The notes: generated from the sequence alone by a model not told the origin. A stretch of DNA of 64,000 nucleotides from Chrysophaeum taylorii (GCA_029834535.1 JAQMWT010000348.1:124001-188000); one strand, 5' to 3'; positions 1 through 11,854 are shown, numbered from the stretch's first letter. Numbers and translations are program-made.

Positions 1-801
1 CCAAAGACCGTTGTACCAACAGCCATTTCTCCAACAAATGTTTCGCCATCGACCCTTGTGCCTCAGTCTAGTTTGCCAACAAGTGTGTCGCCGACGATTG
101 GTGTGCCCATGACTGCTTCGCCAACGACCGTTGTGCCGACGACTGTTTTGCCAACGACCTTGGCCTTATCAACGCCCTTCAAAACAACAGGGCCATCGTC
201 GTCTATATCCACAGTTTCTCCGAGTCAGGCTCCATCGACACCGAGCTTCACGGACTCACCGGCCGCGAGTTCGCCGATGCAACCGCCTGCGCCTGGTCCA
301 ACCACCAGCACTACAGCCCAATCACTTGGCCCTACAGCCCAATCACTTGGGGTCATGCCCTTAGTCACATCAACGGCTTGTCCCATGATGATTCCAACAC
401 CACCCCCCACAACGATTCCAACACCACCTCCCAAGACTACTCCAACAACGCATTCAACACCGATTCCAACAGCGCCCCATAGTAGTATTCCAACACCGCC
501 TTCCATTGAATCAGCCAGCTACCTTCCATCGAACAGCGATCCAACGAGAATACCTACACACATACATACAAACATCCCGACCGCCAACGACATATAGACA
601 TCCCCATCTGCGGTGCTGTCGACCGGGTCGGCGCCGACCACTTTTTCGACAATCCTCTTCATGCCGTCCACATCTCCGAGCCGTAGTCCTACTGGGCAAC
701 GTTCGATTCGCACTGGCACTCCGTCACTAAGCCCGAGCGTGTCACCCACGAGCAGCCCGACCACCCTGAGACTCGCCGTTTATGCCAAGAACGCTGCATA
801 A
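1..801 (+). CDS. Ser/Thr/Pro-rich mucin-like segment, partial at left edge
   Basis: The + frame starting at base 1 is open from the window edge. It encodes almost only Thr, Pro, Ser, Val and Ala in short repeats of the type P-T-T-V-x-P, which is typical of extracellular O-glycosylated stalks. A TAG interrupts the frame at 595-597, but the same composition continues in the same frame to 801, so both sides probably belong together. No GT..AG intron of suitable phase removes the stop, so it may be a real nonsense mutation, a sequence error or a gene boundary. The following REJ-type frame overlaps at 770-801 in another phase. One candidate intron, 741-789, would join them, but its donor is weak. 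The segment is probably the N-terminal stalk of the next gene. No function is assigned on its own. Confidence 0.45.
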
Positions 802-3800
802 ACTGCGGATTATTGGCGACATCTTTTTGCTCTCGAGTGAAACTGGCTCCTTGAGGCGACGTCTGGATGATACACTCTCCGTATACTCAACATGGAGGTT
901 GGTAAACGGAATGATCACGCAGAACCGCACACTCGAGGATGTGGCAACAACAGAGCTCTCAATATCGGCACCGCTGACTGATGCGACGGTGACGCAATAT
1001 TTGGTCCTGGAATCGAATGCTTTGTTCTCTGGCAGGGACTATGTGTTTGAGCTTGTAGCTCAAGTGAATGGCAACACTGTTTCGACGCTTATCGATGTGC
1101 GCGTTTCAATTGCTCCCATTTCTGGCCGGCTCGAGGTGGCGCCCGTGAAAGGCATTGCCTTTTTCGACAAATTTCGTCTCCGGACACTCGAATGGGAGTC
1201 TTACCATCTGCCCTTTCGGTATGAATTCAAGTCGGAGGTTGGCGGGGTTGCGGATACGGAAACTATTCTGCAGGCAACGAGCAATACGTCCACACTTTCT
1301 GGCGTCCGCCTGCAGGAAGGCTCGCCCAATGTGACGCTGATAGTTGTTGCTATTGATGCCATTGGAGCGAAGGCAACAGCGACGACGACGGCGCACATCA
1401 CCGAAGGAAGCCAATCAAATGCATTTCAAGAGGTTCTCAACGAAGCCCTCGATGATGCCTTTGCGCAGGGTTCATTTGACTCGCTTAGTCAAATCGTCAC
1501 GTCGGCATCGATCTACACTTCTTCAGATCCCGTCGCTTTAGACTCCTTAATGACGGCTTACTTTGACGGATACCAGGCTTTCGTCGACACAGCATCGGAG
1601 ATTGTGCTGAATCAGGCGGCGGCAACTTTGCTTTATCTCGTGGAAGATCCAGTCGCGCTTCCTGTCGATGCTGCACGAAGTGCGCTCGACATGATAGATG
1701 ACATCGCCGGAAACTTAGATGGCGTTGGCCTCTCTGATGATTCCTCCGCTCCAATGACCATCGTCCAGACGCTGTCAAGGCTGCTTGAGAGTGATATTTT
1801 TGCCGATGGCGACAATTCAACGCAGTCGACGGACACTATGCTCAACACGATTGACTCGGTGAATCAAGCACAGCGTGAGTCGCTTGTTATCAATGAAAAG
1901 ACCATCGGGACAAACTCTACTTACATCAGCACCGCGAGCTCCCGATTTAAACCTCGCAGTGACATGCGCGTTAAAATCACCACAAACCAGATGAATTCCG
2001 CCGCGATTGTTGAGGCGAGGCGGGAAGCGTTGTATGCAACGTCTCTGACTGAGTTCGTCGGTCTGAACAACGCAATCATGGGCTCGACGGCATCGTCGGA
2101 CGTCATTCGACTCTATTTTTCCGCCACTGACGTCAATGTTACTCGTCGCCGCCGAGTGCAAAGCGCGAACACGAGCAGCACTTCTGTTACCCTTCAGATA
2201 GCCGGAGGAGACGAGACCGCGGCCAACGCGACAAACATCACAGTCGAGTGCCCGTGTCACTTCGAAGGCTACAAAATCGCCTTTTGCCCGGATAATGTGA
2301 CGACGCGCTCAGTCTATTGCGACGGAACCCCGCAGTCAGTTCTGTTCTCCTGCAATAGCTCGCGATCTGCATTTGCGACGTGGGAAAACGAGCGTTGGGT
2401 CGTTCCGGATAACTGCAAAATCACCGAATCGGAGGGTGGCGTCTCGTCATGCGAATGCGACATTGATGACTCTCATGGTACCGGCGTGTACTCTACCACT
2501 GATGAAGCCGTTGACACACTCGAGCGATACACCAGCGTCTTCCACACGCGGCCATCGTTGAAAGCGTCGCTTCTCATGCTTCTCACAGCCATCATTTTGT
2601 TTGCGACGATACTTTTGTTTGCTGGACTCGGGGAAATCTTAGACAGACGGCACCCCGCGAACTTTGTGACACGAGAAGGGTCGACGACAAATAGCCCCTT
2701 CTCCGAGCACAAGCCGATTTGGACACATACACTCGTCAACCGACATCCCTGCCTCAACCTGTTGTTTATCTACAGCCGGACAGCCCCGCGGCGGTTTAGG
2801 GCTTGGAAATTTGGCGTCAAGTTGTTCATCATACTCATGTCGACAGCCCTTGAGGTCGTGTGGGGTTATCCAGATGAGGACTGCGGCAAGTACGTTTCGT
2901 GTCGTATTCATCGAAGTTGCAAAATTGCCGTGTTCCCATAGGTACAGTGCGAAAGATGCTTGTGATAACCCCAAGTCCCTGGGTGCAAGACAGCACCTGT
3001 GCAAGTGGGACGTGTGCAGCGGGTCGTGCGTAGCCTGCCAGCGCTTACTTCATTTGTATCCCGTGGGTGTGATGAGTTTTCTTACGTACAGGTTGACAAT
3101 GAGCAGGGCAATGGGGCTGCGACGGTAGCCGATCACATAATAATGGTCTTTATGATCGAGCTGTTTATTGCGCCCATCCTCGCCTTCGCTGATTGGATAA
3201 TGGACGAGTACATTCTGGCACCAATTCCACCGGAGTTGCAGTGGTACTGCGCATGGAGACCCTTGCGGAGACAAAGCAGCAACGTCGAGCCACCGAACGA
3301 GGAGCTGAAGGAATCGGAACAAGTGAGCAACGCAGATGAATCCATGCACGTGAGATCTCTCAAAGCCTGGATTACTCTGATCCGCCAGTCAAAAGTGAGC
3401 TTTCGCGAAATGCCTTTATCACAGGGAGGGTATCTGCCCACAATGAAACGCGCGATCACGTTGAAAACAGCCCGCCGTATGAGCTATGCGGTGAGCTTCG
3501 ACGTACTGTCGCGAGCGAGTTCGTCCGCGATCAAAGTTGCGATGCAAATGAGTGGAAAGTTGTTGATGCGAGGTCACAGCAACTCGACGGTTTCTGCGTC
3601 CGAGTCGAAGGGAGTGGAGGTGTTCGAGCGCAACGCATTCGTCAAGGATTTGGTGCTCGTTGAGGAGCTTGCGTCCGAAGTTAGACACGCTCTCTTACTA
3701 CGCCAGCAGGAGCTTCACGACGTGATGGTCGCCGCCCGTGAACGCCACGACGAAGTTGGCCGCCAAAGCCTTATCATCCTCAAGCTCATGGAAGAGCAGC

Positions 3801-5150
3801 TGCATACAGAATGGGTACGTCGAAGTCAGACACGTGGAGTTGTGATGTGTGTCTTGGCAGGGATGGGTTCCGAGTCCTACTTTGTGGGAGCGCGAAATAG
3901 CCAAGGTGATCCGAGAACATCTCAATGCTGCTTTCTTGCTCTACGAAGAGCTCAAGGAAGTCGTTTATGGCCCAATGGCGCTTGAGAATCGAATGGAGAA
4001 GGTGCTCGAGCGCGAGCGCTATGACCGACTGAGCTCCATCGAGCGCAAGGTTTACGCCAAGACGCAGGACCGCGCCTTGTACCAAATAGACATTCGCGAG
4101 GATCCGCCGACAGCTCGGGGGTACGTGGTCGCGTGGTGCGGCTTTGCGCTCTTCGGGGGCGGCGTTCTCGTTTTTATGGCACAGGTTGCGACAACAATCG
4201 GCACTGGCGAATTCAAGCTCGTGCTTGCGGGGTTCTCCGTCACGCTCGTTATGTTTTACGTCATAGTTTTGCCTATTGAAGTCATATTTTTTGACTTGTG
4301 CCTGCCAGGGTTGCTGACCGAACACATGAATAAGCTCCGCGATCCTGGCGGCTTGCACCGATTCCCGTATCGCACCAAGCTTCCGGACTCGGCGTGCTGC
4401 TACCTCTGCGTGCTCTTTCCGTGGCTCGCGGAGAGTCGCCTAGGCAGATCGCTCCTTGGTGACTGCGACGAGTTATCACAGAAGAAAACGTCTAGTAGCT
4501 CAGATACTACGTGTTCGCTTAGTGACCACGCGGAAAACGATCACGACACTCTTCTTGTCAAGTTGAGTAAGATTTTTCGCGTCTCGGCCTTCCGGCCGTC
4601 GCCGGGCACGCGCCTCGCGTTGACCCTGAGCACGCTAATTTTGACAGCTCCGTCTGATTATCAGGAAGTCATTTTTGAAGAGTTCGTCCTTGGAATCACC
4701 ACGCTGTCCGCAGTATGCACGCAATATTTAGACCTTCCGCAGGCCTTCAACTTGGCGAGTCGGAAACCGAGTGACTCGAACGAAGTGATCAACTACGTCG
4801 CGGCCATGATTTTCGCCCTCGTTACCGGGGGGTCAATTACGCTGATCGTCAAGGCCCTCAATTCACCGACCGGAAAAAAGCTTCTCGGTGGAACTTATGA
4901 ACACATGGCATCGGTATTTGACAACGACGACGACGACGACGACTACGACGATGCGCGCGGCTACCTCCAAGCCACATTTGACAAAAGCCGCCAAGCAAAT
5001 GGTCCGGAATCAGGCCCAGGCACCGTCATCATCGCGTTTAACGCTGATGATCAACAACAGGATTCGCTCTGCCACGATACTCCCGCGGCACTTGATGAAA
5101 CCTTCGAGAACGGTGACCCCAGAATACGGGAGTCTTTGGCGACAGCGTGA
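782..5150 (+). CDS. REJ/GPS-type multi-pass surface receptor-like protein with micro-introns
   Basis: The first exon block (to 2889) encodes a long extracellular region with beta-sandwich-like repeats resembling REJ/PKD modules. A Cys-rich juxtamembrane part (CPCHF, then CECDIDDSHGTGVYS) recalls a GPS/GAIN cleavage site, and a membrane segment follows (ASLLMLLTAIILFATILLF). Three introns can be placed: 2890-2941 (52 nt, donor GTACGT), 3030-3091 (62 nt) and 3815-3860 (46 nt, donor GTACGT, acceptor CAG). With them spliced, the reading stays open to the TGA at 5148-5150. It passes through a Cys-rich loop, about five further hydrophobic segments and an acidic Asp-rich tail. Polycystin-1/PKDREJ-like proteins share the order REJ, GPS, multi-pass. 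I see no clear PLAT domain or polycystin pore, so ion transport is not claimed. A role in surface sensing or adhesion is inference. The exact start is unknown. Confidence 0.65.
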
Positions 5151-5534
5151 CCAATAATTCAAAAAACGAAACATGTTACAAGCTGCAATTACGTTTTTTA
5201 GTTACCGTTGCGTCTTGCGAGCGGTCTGTCCTCCCGGCACAGGTTGGCGGCATCTGTTCGCCTCCCGAACGAGCCGGTTGGCAGCCAGAACGTTCGCAGC
5301 GTGACGGGATATGGCGGGGGGGCGCAGAAGGAAGTTGACGACGAAATAAAATTTGATCGTTTGTCCGTGGTCTCAAAAACGACGTGAAGATGGAAGAATT
5401 TATGGCAAATACGCGGAGGTGACGGATTTTTTCATGTGGGAATGTACCAGGAAACTTGGCTCTCGGGGAATCAATCGTTTGAGGAAGAGGATGGACTCGC
5501 GCTGGTTTGTCTCGGGTCTTCGTGCTGAAGAACA

Positions 5535-6120
5535 ATGCCACCGAGGCCGACAAGGTGTGGCCGTGGCTCTCAGCTCCTCGGCGCCGAGGGCATGGCGAGA
5601 CAACGGCGAAGAGCTGATTCGGGCATCGGCTCGCGTCCCGGCATTGCGTCTTGTTGCGAAAGATGCGAAAGGTCGTGCTGTTGGGTTCGTCCTCTTCACT
5701 GCCTATGCACCGGTCGGTAATGCCTCTACTGAGGCGTGGGCCTCTTTCTACGATGATTTAGATACCGCGCTCCAACTTCAACGGCGTCACGACACTCTTA
5801 TCGTGGGGGTGGATGGAAACGCCAGCATTGGCGTTCAGGCCGATTTGGATGACAGACACGTTTGTGGTCCACGTGGGGTACTGCGCGTGAACGACGCGGG
5901 TCGGCGGTTGTATATCTTTCTCGCCACGAGGGAACTGGCACCACCTGGCACCTTTTTCGCAAAAACCCAACCACGGGACATGCGTGCATCCTCGTTCGCG
6001 TTTACCCCACCAACTCGACCGTGTCATCGTGGACCGTCACAACTTGGGTCGATTTTTGGATGTAAGTGTCACTGAGAGCATCATCGATTCTGATCACCGA
6101 GCGCTCAAGTGTATCGTCCG
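5535..6120 (+). pseudogene. LINE A endonuclease domain (exonuclease-endonuclease-phosphatase fold)
   Basis: The translated sequence contains the ordered signature of an APE-type endonuclease: VGFVLFTAYAPVG, then VGVDGNASIG (the GDxNA-like metal site), then LDRVIVDR and DSDHRALKC (the SDHR motif with the catalytic His). The first two motifs are in the frame that ends at 6075. The last two are in the next frame (from 5984), so at least one frameshift separates them. In intact LINEs this enzyme nicks the target DNA to prime reverse transcription. Here it is a remnant. Confidence 0.8.
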
Positions 6121-6630
6121 AATCCAGATGCGACTCGCGCGGCCTAACAATGGACGGAAAACCCACCCCGGCCTAGACTACTCTCCGCTACAAACTTCCG
6201 ACGGTGCGACCAGTTTCTGTCGCGCCGTGCATGCGACCTACCACTCGTTAGCAACGACACCGTCAGACGCGGACGCGGGTTCTGTGTACTCCAAGTTGGA
6301 AGCAGGGGCGGAAGCAACGGCTTCTACCACGCTGAACGGTACCCGACGCAAAGAGCCCGGTAGGTTCGCAGCTGCAGCTACGATAATATCACCCCTAATT
6401 CGAGCGCGCAACTCGGCTTTCGCAGCGTTCACGGCAGCATTCTCGGTCGCCGCGCACCGCTTGCTCCTCATTCCTCTGAGAGTAGTTGCTCGTCGTGAGG
6501 TCTCTAAGGCCGTGGTAGAGGCAAAGGAACGCTGGATCTGCTTGAAGTGCGACGGGCTGAATGCCGCGGCTGCGAGTCGCGTGGCGGCACGAAACGATAG
6601 TGGAAGATTGTCGGCTGCCTTGAGAGCGGC

Positions 6631-8464
6631 TTGTCCAAGGATGGATCGTCGGGTCAGACACTCCTGCGCAAGACGGATGGTACGCGCTGTTCAACACCTC
6701 AGGAAAATGCCGAAGCGTACCGTTCACATTCTGCGAAGCTTTATCACCGCCAGCCTTGTTTTGACGCAGAACTCATTGAGGATAAAGATCAGCATATAGA
6801 TCAGCGGTCAATCCGTGATGAACTTGGTGCCGTGCTGGCAGATGACAAGATTCGTCGTGCTGTGCGGCAGCTCAATCTTTCCGCTGCTGGAGCATCGGGC
6901 GTTCGTGCGGAGATATGGCGGACGCTCGCTGGTCTTCAGAGCACTTTTAGGATCCTCAGTAGTGCATGATTTCTCGTCGTCCGAGAAACAACCTGAAGCG
7001 TGGGACGTCGGCCTTCTTGGTATTTTGCCGAAGAAAGGTGACCATTCGCTCCCAGGTTTTAATCGCGGCGTGATGATGCTCGAGGTCGCGCAAAAGATTG
7101 TGTCTAACATCATACGCGCGCGTCTCGGTGTCATCTCAGCTGAGCTCGAATACGAGTTGCAATGCGGCTTTCGGCGAACGAGGGACTGCCGACGCAACCT
7201 TCAGCCTGAAGATGGCATTGAAGAAGCGTCGTGAGCACGGCATGGAAACTTGGGTACTATTCATTGATGTCGTCAAGGCTTTCGACAGGGTTCCCCGGGA
7301 ACTACTCTGGCAAGTGCTATCGAAATTCGACGTTCCAGCGAAACTCGTACGCCTCATTTTAGCTCTCCACCGTATACCAGTGCGGTTCTCCGTCTCCGGC
7401 GCTACCGCCTCGATCAAATCAATCATCGGTGTTAAGCAGGGTGGTGTCCTGGGCCCGGTTCTTTTCGTTCTATGCATGGCGACCTTGACCATTTCATGAC
7501 GACGTCATGAAGGTGGGGAACCAGCGTGCGTTTTCAAGACGAAGCATGATGATGTACTCACTGGACGTCGCTACAGCGCAAAACGCGGCACTGAGGAAGT
7601 CGCACGCGAAGAAGAGTCAGCGTACGCAGATGATGTGGCGTTCCCGTTAACCGATCGTCGTGCTGTGAACGAGGAGACGCCCCGTCTCGTCTGGCGTTTA
7701 AATGCCAAATGGGGTATGGAAGTCCACGCGGGCGACAGACAAGCAGGGAAATAGTCGAAATCCGAGATACTGCTCGTCGCCAAGCCAGGCATTCTCTACA
7801 ATGACCCGACAACCTACGATGGTGCCGACCTCTCCGACTAAGACGTAGGTGACGGTAGTCATATGCCCGTGGTTGCGACATTCAAATACCTGGGCTCTAT
7901 ACTCTCTCGCAACTGTAGTGACTCTGAGGACGTTGACTCTTTCGGCACGTTCCGTCACTGCGTTTTTTGGCTCGAAATACGTCTCTGCCGGAGCAAAACA
8001 AACTGTCTACGTCGGTCTTATCCTCGCCATCCTCCTTCATGGTGCGGAATCATGGTGCCTAACCGATGTTCTCTACAATCGTCTACGATGCTTTCACGCA
8101 CAATGCGCACGCGCGATGTGCCGGGTTACGCGTCGCCAGACCTGGCAACATCATATCAAAACTTCAACCTTCCACCGGCGCCTCGGCCCAGAGAGAGACT
8201 ATCGACATCTACATCTCGCGGCGACAACTTCGCTGGGCCGGCCACGTTGTCCGGATACCCTGGGATCGCTTCCCTCGGAAAAAATGCTCACCTCCTGGTG
8301 CGCCTCCAAACGTCCCCGCGGGTCCCCACAGTTCGCGTGTACCCCCTCGCTCAAATCGCGAGAACTGGCGACAGACCATCAAATCGCTCTTTCTGCCCCC
8401 TTCGTCTGAAGGCCTCGCGACTGTGATTCAGGCGCCGCGGCTCTGGGATCAACCCACGCATTAG
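6631..8464 (+). pseudogene. LINE A reverse transcriptase and C-terminal region
   Basis: Reverse transcriptase motifs are visible in order across shifting frames. FIDVVKAFDRVPRELLW is the first catalytic Asp block, and GVKQGGVLGPVLF follows. YADDVAF near 7628 is the active-site YxDD, and KYLGSILSR near 7880 is motif D/E. The C-terminal part reads LILAILLHGAESWCL, RCFHAQCARAMCRVTRR and RRQLRWAGHVVRIP, as in LINE B. The coding part changes frame at least four times between 6631 and 8464, so no intact polymerase is encoded. Confidence 0.85.
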
Positions 8465-8540
8465 GTTGGTCTCTAGTTAGTCCAATGCCATACAGTACAG
8501 TAATTTCAAAACAAGGCGACGCAGAAATCTGACGTGGAGT

Positions 8541-9418
8541 ATGACTAATAACAGCGCGAACGATGGAGCGCTGGAGCACTCCGCCTTCTCTGCGATGATG
8601 GTGGCGACGGAAAAGAAGCCGAAGAAGGCACCTCGCCGCATTGTCCGCCGGTTGACATGGTCTGGGATTGGTATGCGATGATTGCAATGGCGCCTGGGTC
8701 GTGGATCAAGGTGCTCCGGCTCCGGTCGTCCACGAAGCGCCGGCGAATCGGTCGGTCGCACGCGGGAATTGAATGTGACGGTACGCGAGGCGAGTTTGCG
8801 TATGAAGGCGGACCCAAGGTCGGCAAAGCCTACGAGAAGCACTCGAAGAAGCAGCAGCGGTCGACGCCTATTCCTGCCCCTGCTCGGGACCGGGGTCCCG
8901 TACCGGCGCCGTTTGACGAGACCAACATCAACAGGAGTAGCCGCCGGCAAAGACTTGCGAGGCGCTGGCGTATCGGCGCACGTACCAAGAGAACTGGAAA
9001 GTCAAGCTGCAGTCGCAACTGTGCTTTTTTCACCGCCGCCGTCCTGTCCGAGCAGTCCGACGGCGTCGTCGGCGAGCGGCAGGTTGCCACCGGCCAATTC
9101 AATTGCACTGGCGGCAAGATGGGCTGCCCAGGCTGCCGCCAGTGCAGCCGCCTTTTCTGCTCGCTCTGCCAGCAGCGGGTGGGCAGAACGCCTTCACCGC
9201 AAAGGTGCTCGCTCCTTTCACTCCAAGTCCATCGACAACCACGTCGGAACGTACTATCTTGCCGACCCCAAGCAGTCGTCCGTCCAACATTACCACGCTC
9301 AACGACCAGCTCAGCGCCCAGCCTGCCACACGGCGCCACGACCACCCGCATCTTCCTCATTTTAATTGCCGCCCTCATCATCATCCAGAAGAAAGCGTGG
9401 CTGCTGCCACTATATTAG
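8541..9418 (+). CDS. Possible small multi-exon gene, structure unresolved
   Basis: An ATG at 8541 opens a short frame (MTNNSANDGALEHSAFSAM.. to a stop near 8680). It is followed in another phase by a Lys/Arg-rich stretch containing GKAYEKHSKKQQR. In a third phase, around 8950-9010, there is a helical stretch (ALAYRRTYQENWKVKLQSQ). A donor-like GTATGC lies at 8671, and AG acceptors lie at 8709 and 8788. The pieces look like exons separated by 40-120 nt introns, but I cannot fix a unique model. The downstream part to 9418 is low-complexity Ala/Ser/Pro. No family is recognised. It could also be non-coding sequence with chance open frames. Confidence 0.25.
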
Positions 9419-9454
9419 TTACTCCACCACCGCCCTTAAAGTACGTTAGTCGTA

Positions 9455-9515
9455 GTAGTATTAATATCCTATCCCCAAGGCCACGGCAATGGTAGTATTA
9501 ATATCCTATCCCCAA
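9455..9515 (+). promoter_or_regulatory. Direct repeat upstream of the RIB43A start
   Basis: A 24-bp sequence beginning GTAGTATTAATATCC and ending CCCCAA occurs at 9455-9478 and again, identical, at 9492-9515. Its second copy ends 36 bp before the ATG of the RIB43A gene. Such paired AT-containing boxes directly before a start could be transcription factor sites or a small tandem duplication. Nothing else supports either reading. Confidence 0.3.
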
Positions 9516-9551
9516 TGTACGTACAGTACGTATCTGTCGTGGCGGTTAACG

Positions 9552-10693
9552 ATGTCTTTCCCGGTGCACTCGCTGGTTGTCGAACAGGACGAGCTCGACG
9601 AAAAGCGGGTGCGTGCTGTCGCCACGTGGTTCAACCAACCAACAATCGTTTTCGTCGGTAGATTCTCGCGCGGCGGGCGCGCGATGTTGGTCGGCGGCAG
9701 CGGTTCCAAAGCATGGCGAGGACGGCGGGTTCGCGGCTGGACGCGCAGTGCCTCGAGCGGGAGAAGAAGCGGGACGAGGAGGCCGCGTACAACCGGGAGT
9801 ACGCCGAGATGGGAAAGTCGATCGACGTGCTGATCGAGAAGCAACGAGCGGAGGAAGAGCGGCTCAAGGCGCGCGAGCGGGAGAAACTGGCGAGCGACTG
9901 GGAGCAGCAGCGGGCGCTCCCCAAGAATAACGCGCCGACGAGCGGGCCGGTGGACATCGAGCGGTGCGGTCTCGCGGCAGTCCAAAAACTCGACGGTGAG
10001 GATGTCGGCCGCGCGAAGCGCGTCGAGAGGCAAAAAAACCTAATGCGAAGCTGGGGTTTGGAGCAGATGGCGGAGAAGGAGGCGCGGCGTCTCGAGAAGG
10101 ACGAGGAGGACCGTCGCATGGCCGCGTGGGACAAGTACGTGTTGGAACAACGGAAGAAAATCGAGGAGGCGCACGAGGACGAAATTCGCGTGGTGTACCG
10201 CGAACTCAGCAAGGAGCACGTCGCGACGGTCGCGGCGCGTCGCGCGCAGCGCGAGCGCGAGAAGCGCGAGATGGAGAAGGCCAACGCCGCCGAAATTGAA
10301 CGAAATCTCCAAGACCCTCTCCTCGTCGAGGCCTGCGTCGTCGCCGGGGACGGCCGAACGCGCCCCGACCACTTCCGTGGTTTTACCAAGGGCCAAACCA
10401 AGCTCATTTACGCCGAAAACGCCAAGCTCGAGGAGGAGAAGGCGTGCCGCAAGGCGCACCTCAAAGCCGAAGAGGAGGCTTTTGCCACCGCGCTCAAGGC
10501 CGCCCAAACAGCGATGCACGGTGTCGAATATCAAAAAAATCAGCAGCGCCGGGCCCAGCTCCACGAGGTGAAGAGCGACCTCGAACGCCAGCGACAGCTC
10601 GCATTGACTTCCAAGCTCGCAGCCAAGCAAGCCTCCTTCGGCCGCATCTCCCCCGGGGGAGTTCTCGACGGCTTCGGCCAGTCAACCCGCTAA
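9552..10693 (+). CDS. RIB43A-like flagellar microtubule inner protein
   Basis: RIB43A proteins are coiled-coil filaments inside the protofilament ribbon of flagellar doublets. The long exon (9701-10693) encodes an almost continuous charged helix. Near its C-terminal third it carries RTRPDHFRGFTKGQ, corresponding to the family's R-x-D-H-W-K-G-M box. A first exon from the ATG at 9552 (MSFPVHSLVVEQDELDEKR) joins through an intron at 9609-9700 (92 nt, donor GTGCGT, acceptor CAG, phase 0). This gives DEKR|RFQSMARTAGSRLDAQ, which matches the conserved N-terminal R-I-F-N..G.D...L..Q block of the family. A downstream Met (9713) would delete that block, so the spliced start is preferred. It implies that the organism has, or had, a flagellate stage. 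The 3' end overlaps the convergent gene by 12 nt. Confidence 0.85.
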
Positions 10694-10936
10694 TCTATTC
10701 TCTAAAAATTCGAGACGGCTCCTCAGAGTGGCGCGGGTCCAATCCAGTTCGGCAATGAGCTCGGCCTCCGTGGGGCCGCCATCCTCACGGAGCGTGGGTC
10801 GGCAGAGCGTCGGCCTATCGAAGGTGGCCTCCGTGCCCTCGAGCTCGCGCGCGATGAGGCGGAACTCCTCGCGGACGCCCTCGACGACGACTCGTCGTGC
10901 ACGGTTCGCGCGCACGCGTGCTTGAATCCGCTCCAT
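10682..10936 (-). CDS. Small helical protein, 84 aa, unknown
   Basis: A single-exon frame on the minus strand encodes 84 residues of mostly amphipathic helix. It starts MERIQARVRANRARRVVVE and ends LDWTRATLRSRLEFLENRL. I do not recognise the family. The heptad-like spacing of Leu, Ile and Val suggests a short coiled coil. It is convergent with RIB43A and its stop lies inside that gene's last codons. A conserved 40-bp motif (10997-11037) sits about 60 bp upstream of its ATG and recurs before the U-box gene, which supports real transcription. A chance frame in GC-rich DNA remains possible. Confidence 0.5.
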   Translation of the reverse strand: MERIQARVRANRARRVVVEGVREEFRLIARELEGTEATFDRPTLCRPTLREDGGPTEAELIAELDWTRATLRSRLEFLENRLAG

Positions 10937-10996
10937 GCTGTTGTTCGGGTTGGGTCCGGTCGCCGCCCAAAAGGGAAATTAATAAGAGAAGGCCTT

Positions 10997-11037
10997 AACG
11001 TTGGGGTGGGCTATCCGTTTAGTGTCGAACATACTGA
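10997..11037 (-). promoter_or_regulatory. Promoter-proximal motif shared with the U-box gene
   Basis: Read on the minus strand this is GTATGTTCGACACTAAAC, then GGA, AGCC, ACC and AACGTT. A near-identical 41-bp block is at 39041-39081 on the plus strand. Both blocks face a downstream gene in the same orientation. Here the block lies about 60 bp before the ATG at 10936. It could be a core promoter or transcription-start element. Confidence 0.5.
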
Positions 11038-11183
11038 CGAGGTGGTATCGGCCTTCGTCGTTTGGCGCCTCGTAGGAGAGTGGTAGATGGCGGCCGCATC
11101 GACGTGCACGATTTCGTGCTCCCGATGTCCATCAACGATCTTCTCTCTCACGACTTCGAAAGTGCGACTACCAAAGGTCCCCT

Positions 11184-11640
11184 ATGACCCCTTATTACTT
11201 GAGTAAGCGGGAGGAAGAACGACAGCCCATGTGGGAGCGATTCCGACGGGGGCTTATTCTTATTACAAGAGCAGAGATGCGCCAACACGACGAAGAGTGT
11301 CTGCACGCCATCGAGGATGCGCTGCTGTTGCCTTGCCCTTCCCGATCCACCCCAGAGTTCCCGGAAAAGGAATGGTTCCAGATGAATCAAGGCAACCTCC
11401 GGCTTTCGAAGTATGTCAGTAAGTGGATCAAAAAATTCTGGCTATGGCGAGCTTCGTCTGGACAAACGATGGATCCATCGGCGTTTAGGATGCACTTCAT
11501 AGCCGGCTTGCAGTTAGCCAAGTTGCGACGCGACGTTGAGTATGCTCAGATCTCATCGCCCGAGAAAGCGCGCGCTAGATGGTGTGATTCAGCTGACTGT
11601 GCAAATAGCCTAAATCTTGGAGGCCAACCCGTCAGCTGAT
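11184..11640 (+). mobile_element. Gag-like fragment of an older LTR-type element (tentative)
   Basis: The frame (151 aa) contains a helical stretch with W..F..MNQG.L.LS.YV..W, then F...FI.GL....RRDV. This order resembles retrotransposon gag cores. It lies just outside the left LTR of the copia element, so the copia element may have inserted into older retroelement sequence. It is a fossil and looks broken. The family is not determined, and a host-derived origin is not excluded. Confidence 0.3.
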
Positions 11641-11854
11641 GACGGCGTCTAAGGCCGAATACAAAGACCTCGACGGAGGTAGTTTTACTACTCGTCTCCA
11701 AGCAAATAATATGGACGGCTGTTAACCTTGTGTAGCTGACTTCCGACCCGACGAAAACGACGCCCTTGTCAGTAATTTCGGTCTCCACAGCACCCTGCTG
11801 ATGTCCCTGAACGAGATTATCGTGCCATTCGTGAGCGCGACCTTCGTCACCCTT

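Larger units (their letters stand above)
5210..8475 (+). mobile_element. Decayed non-LTR retrotransposon (LINE A), plus strand
   Basis: A LINE with an AP-type endonuclease followed by a reverse transcriptase and a C-terminal region, read on the + strand in several frames. The 5' part (5233-5330) matches the 5' half of the short elements at 17937-18296 and 41815-42164, so the start near 5210 is well supported. The 3' end near 8475 closes with a short TTAG-like tail. The C-terminal region (HGAESWCL.., RRQLRWAGHV) is clearly the same family as LINE B at 19455-20545. Many frame changes show that it is inactive. Confidence 0.85.
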
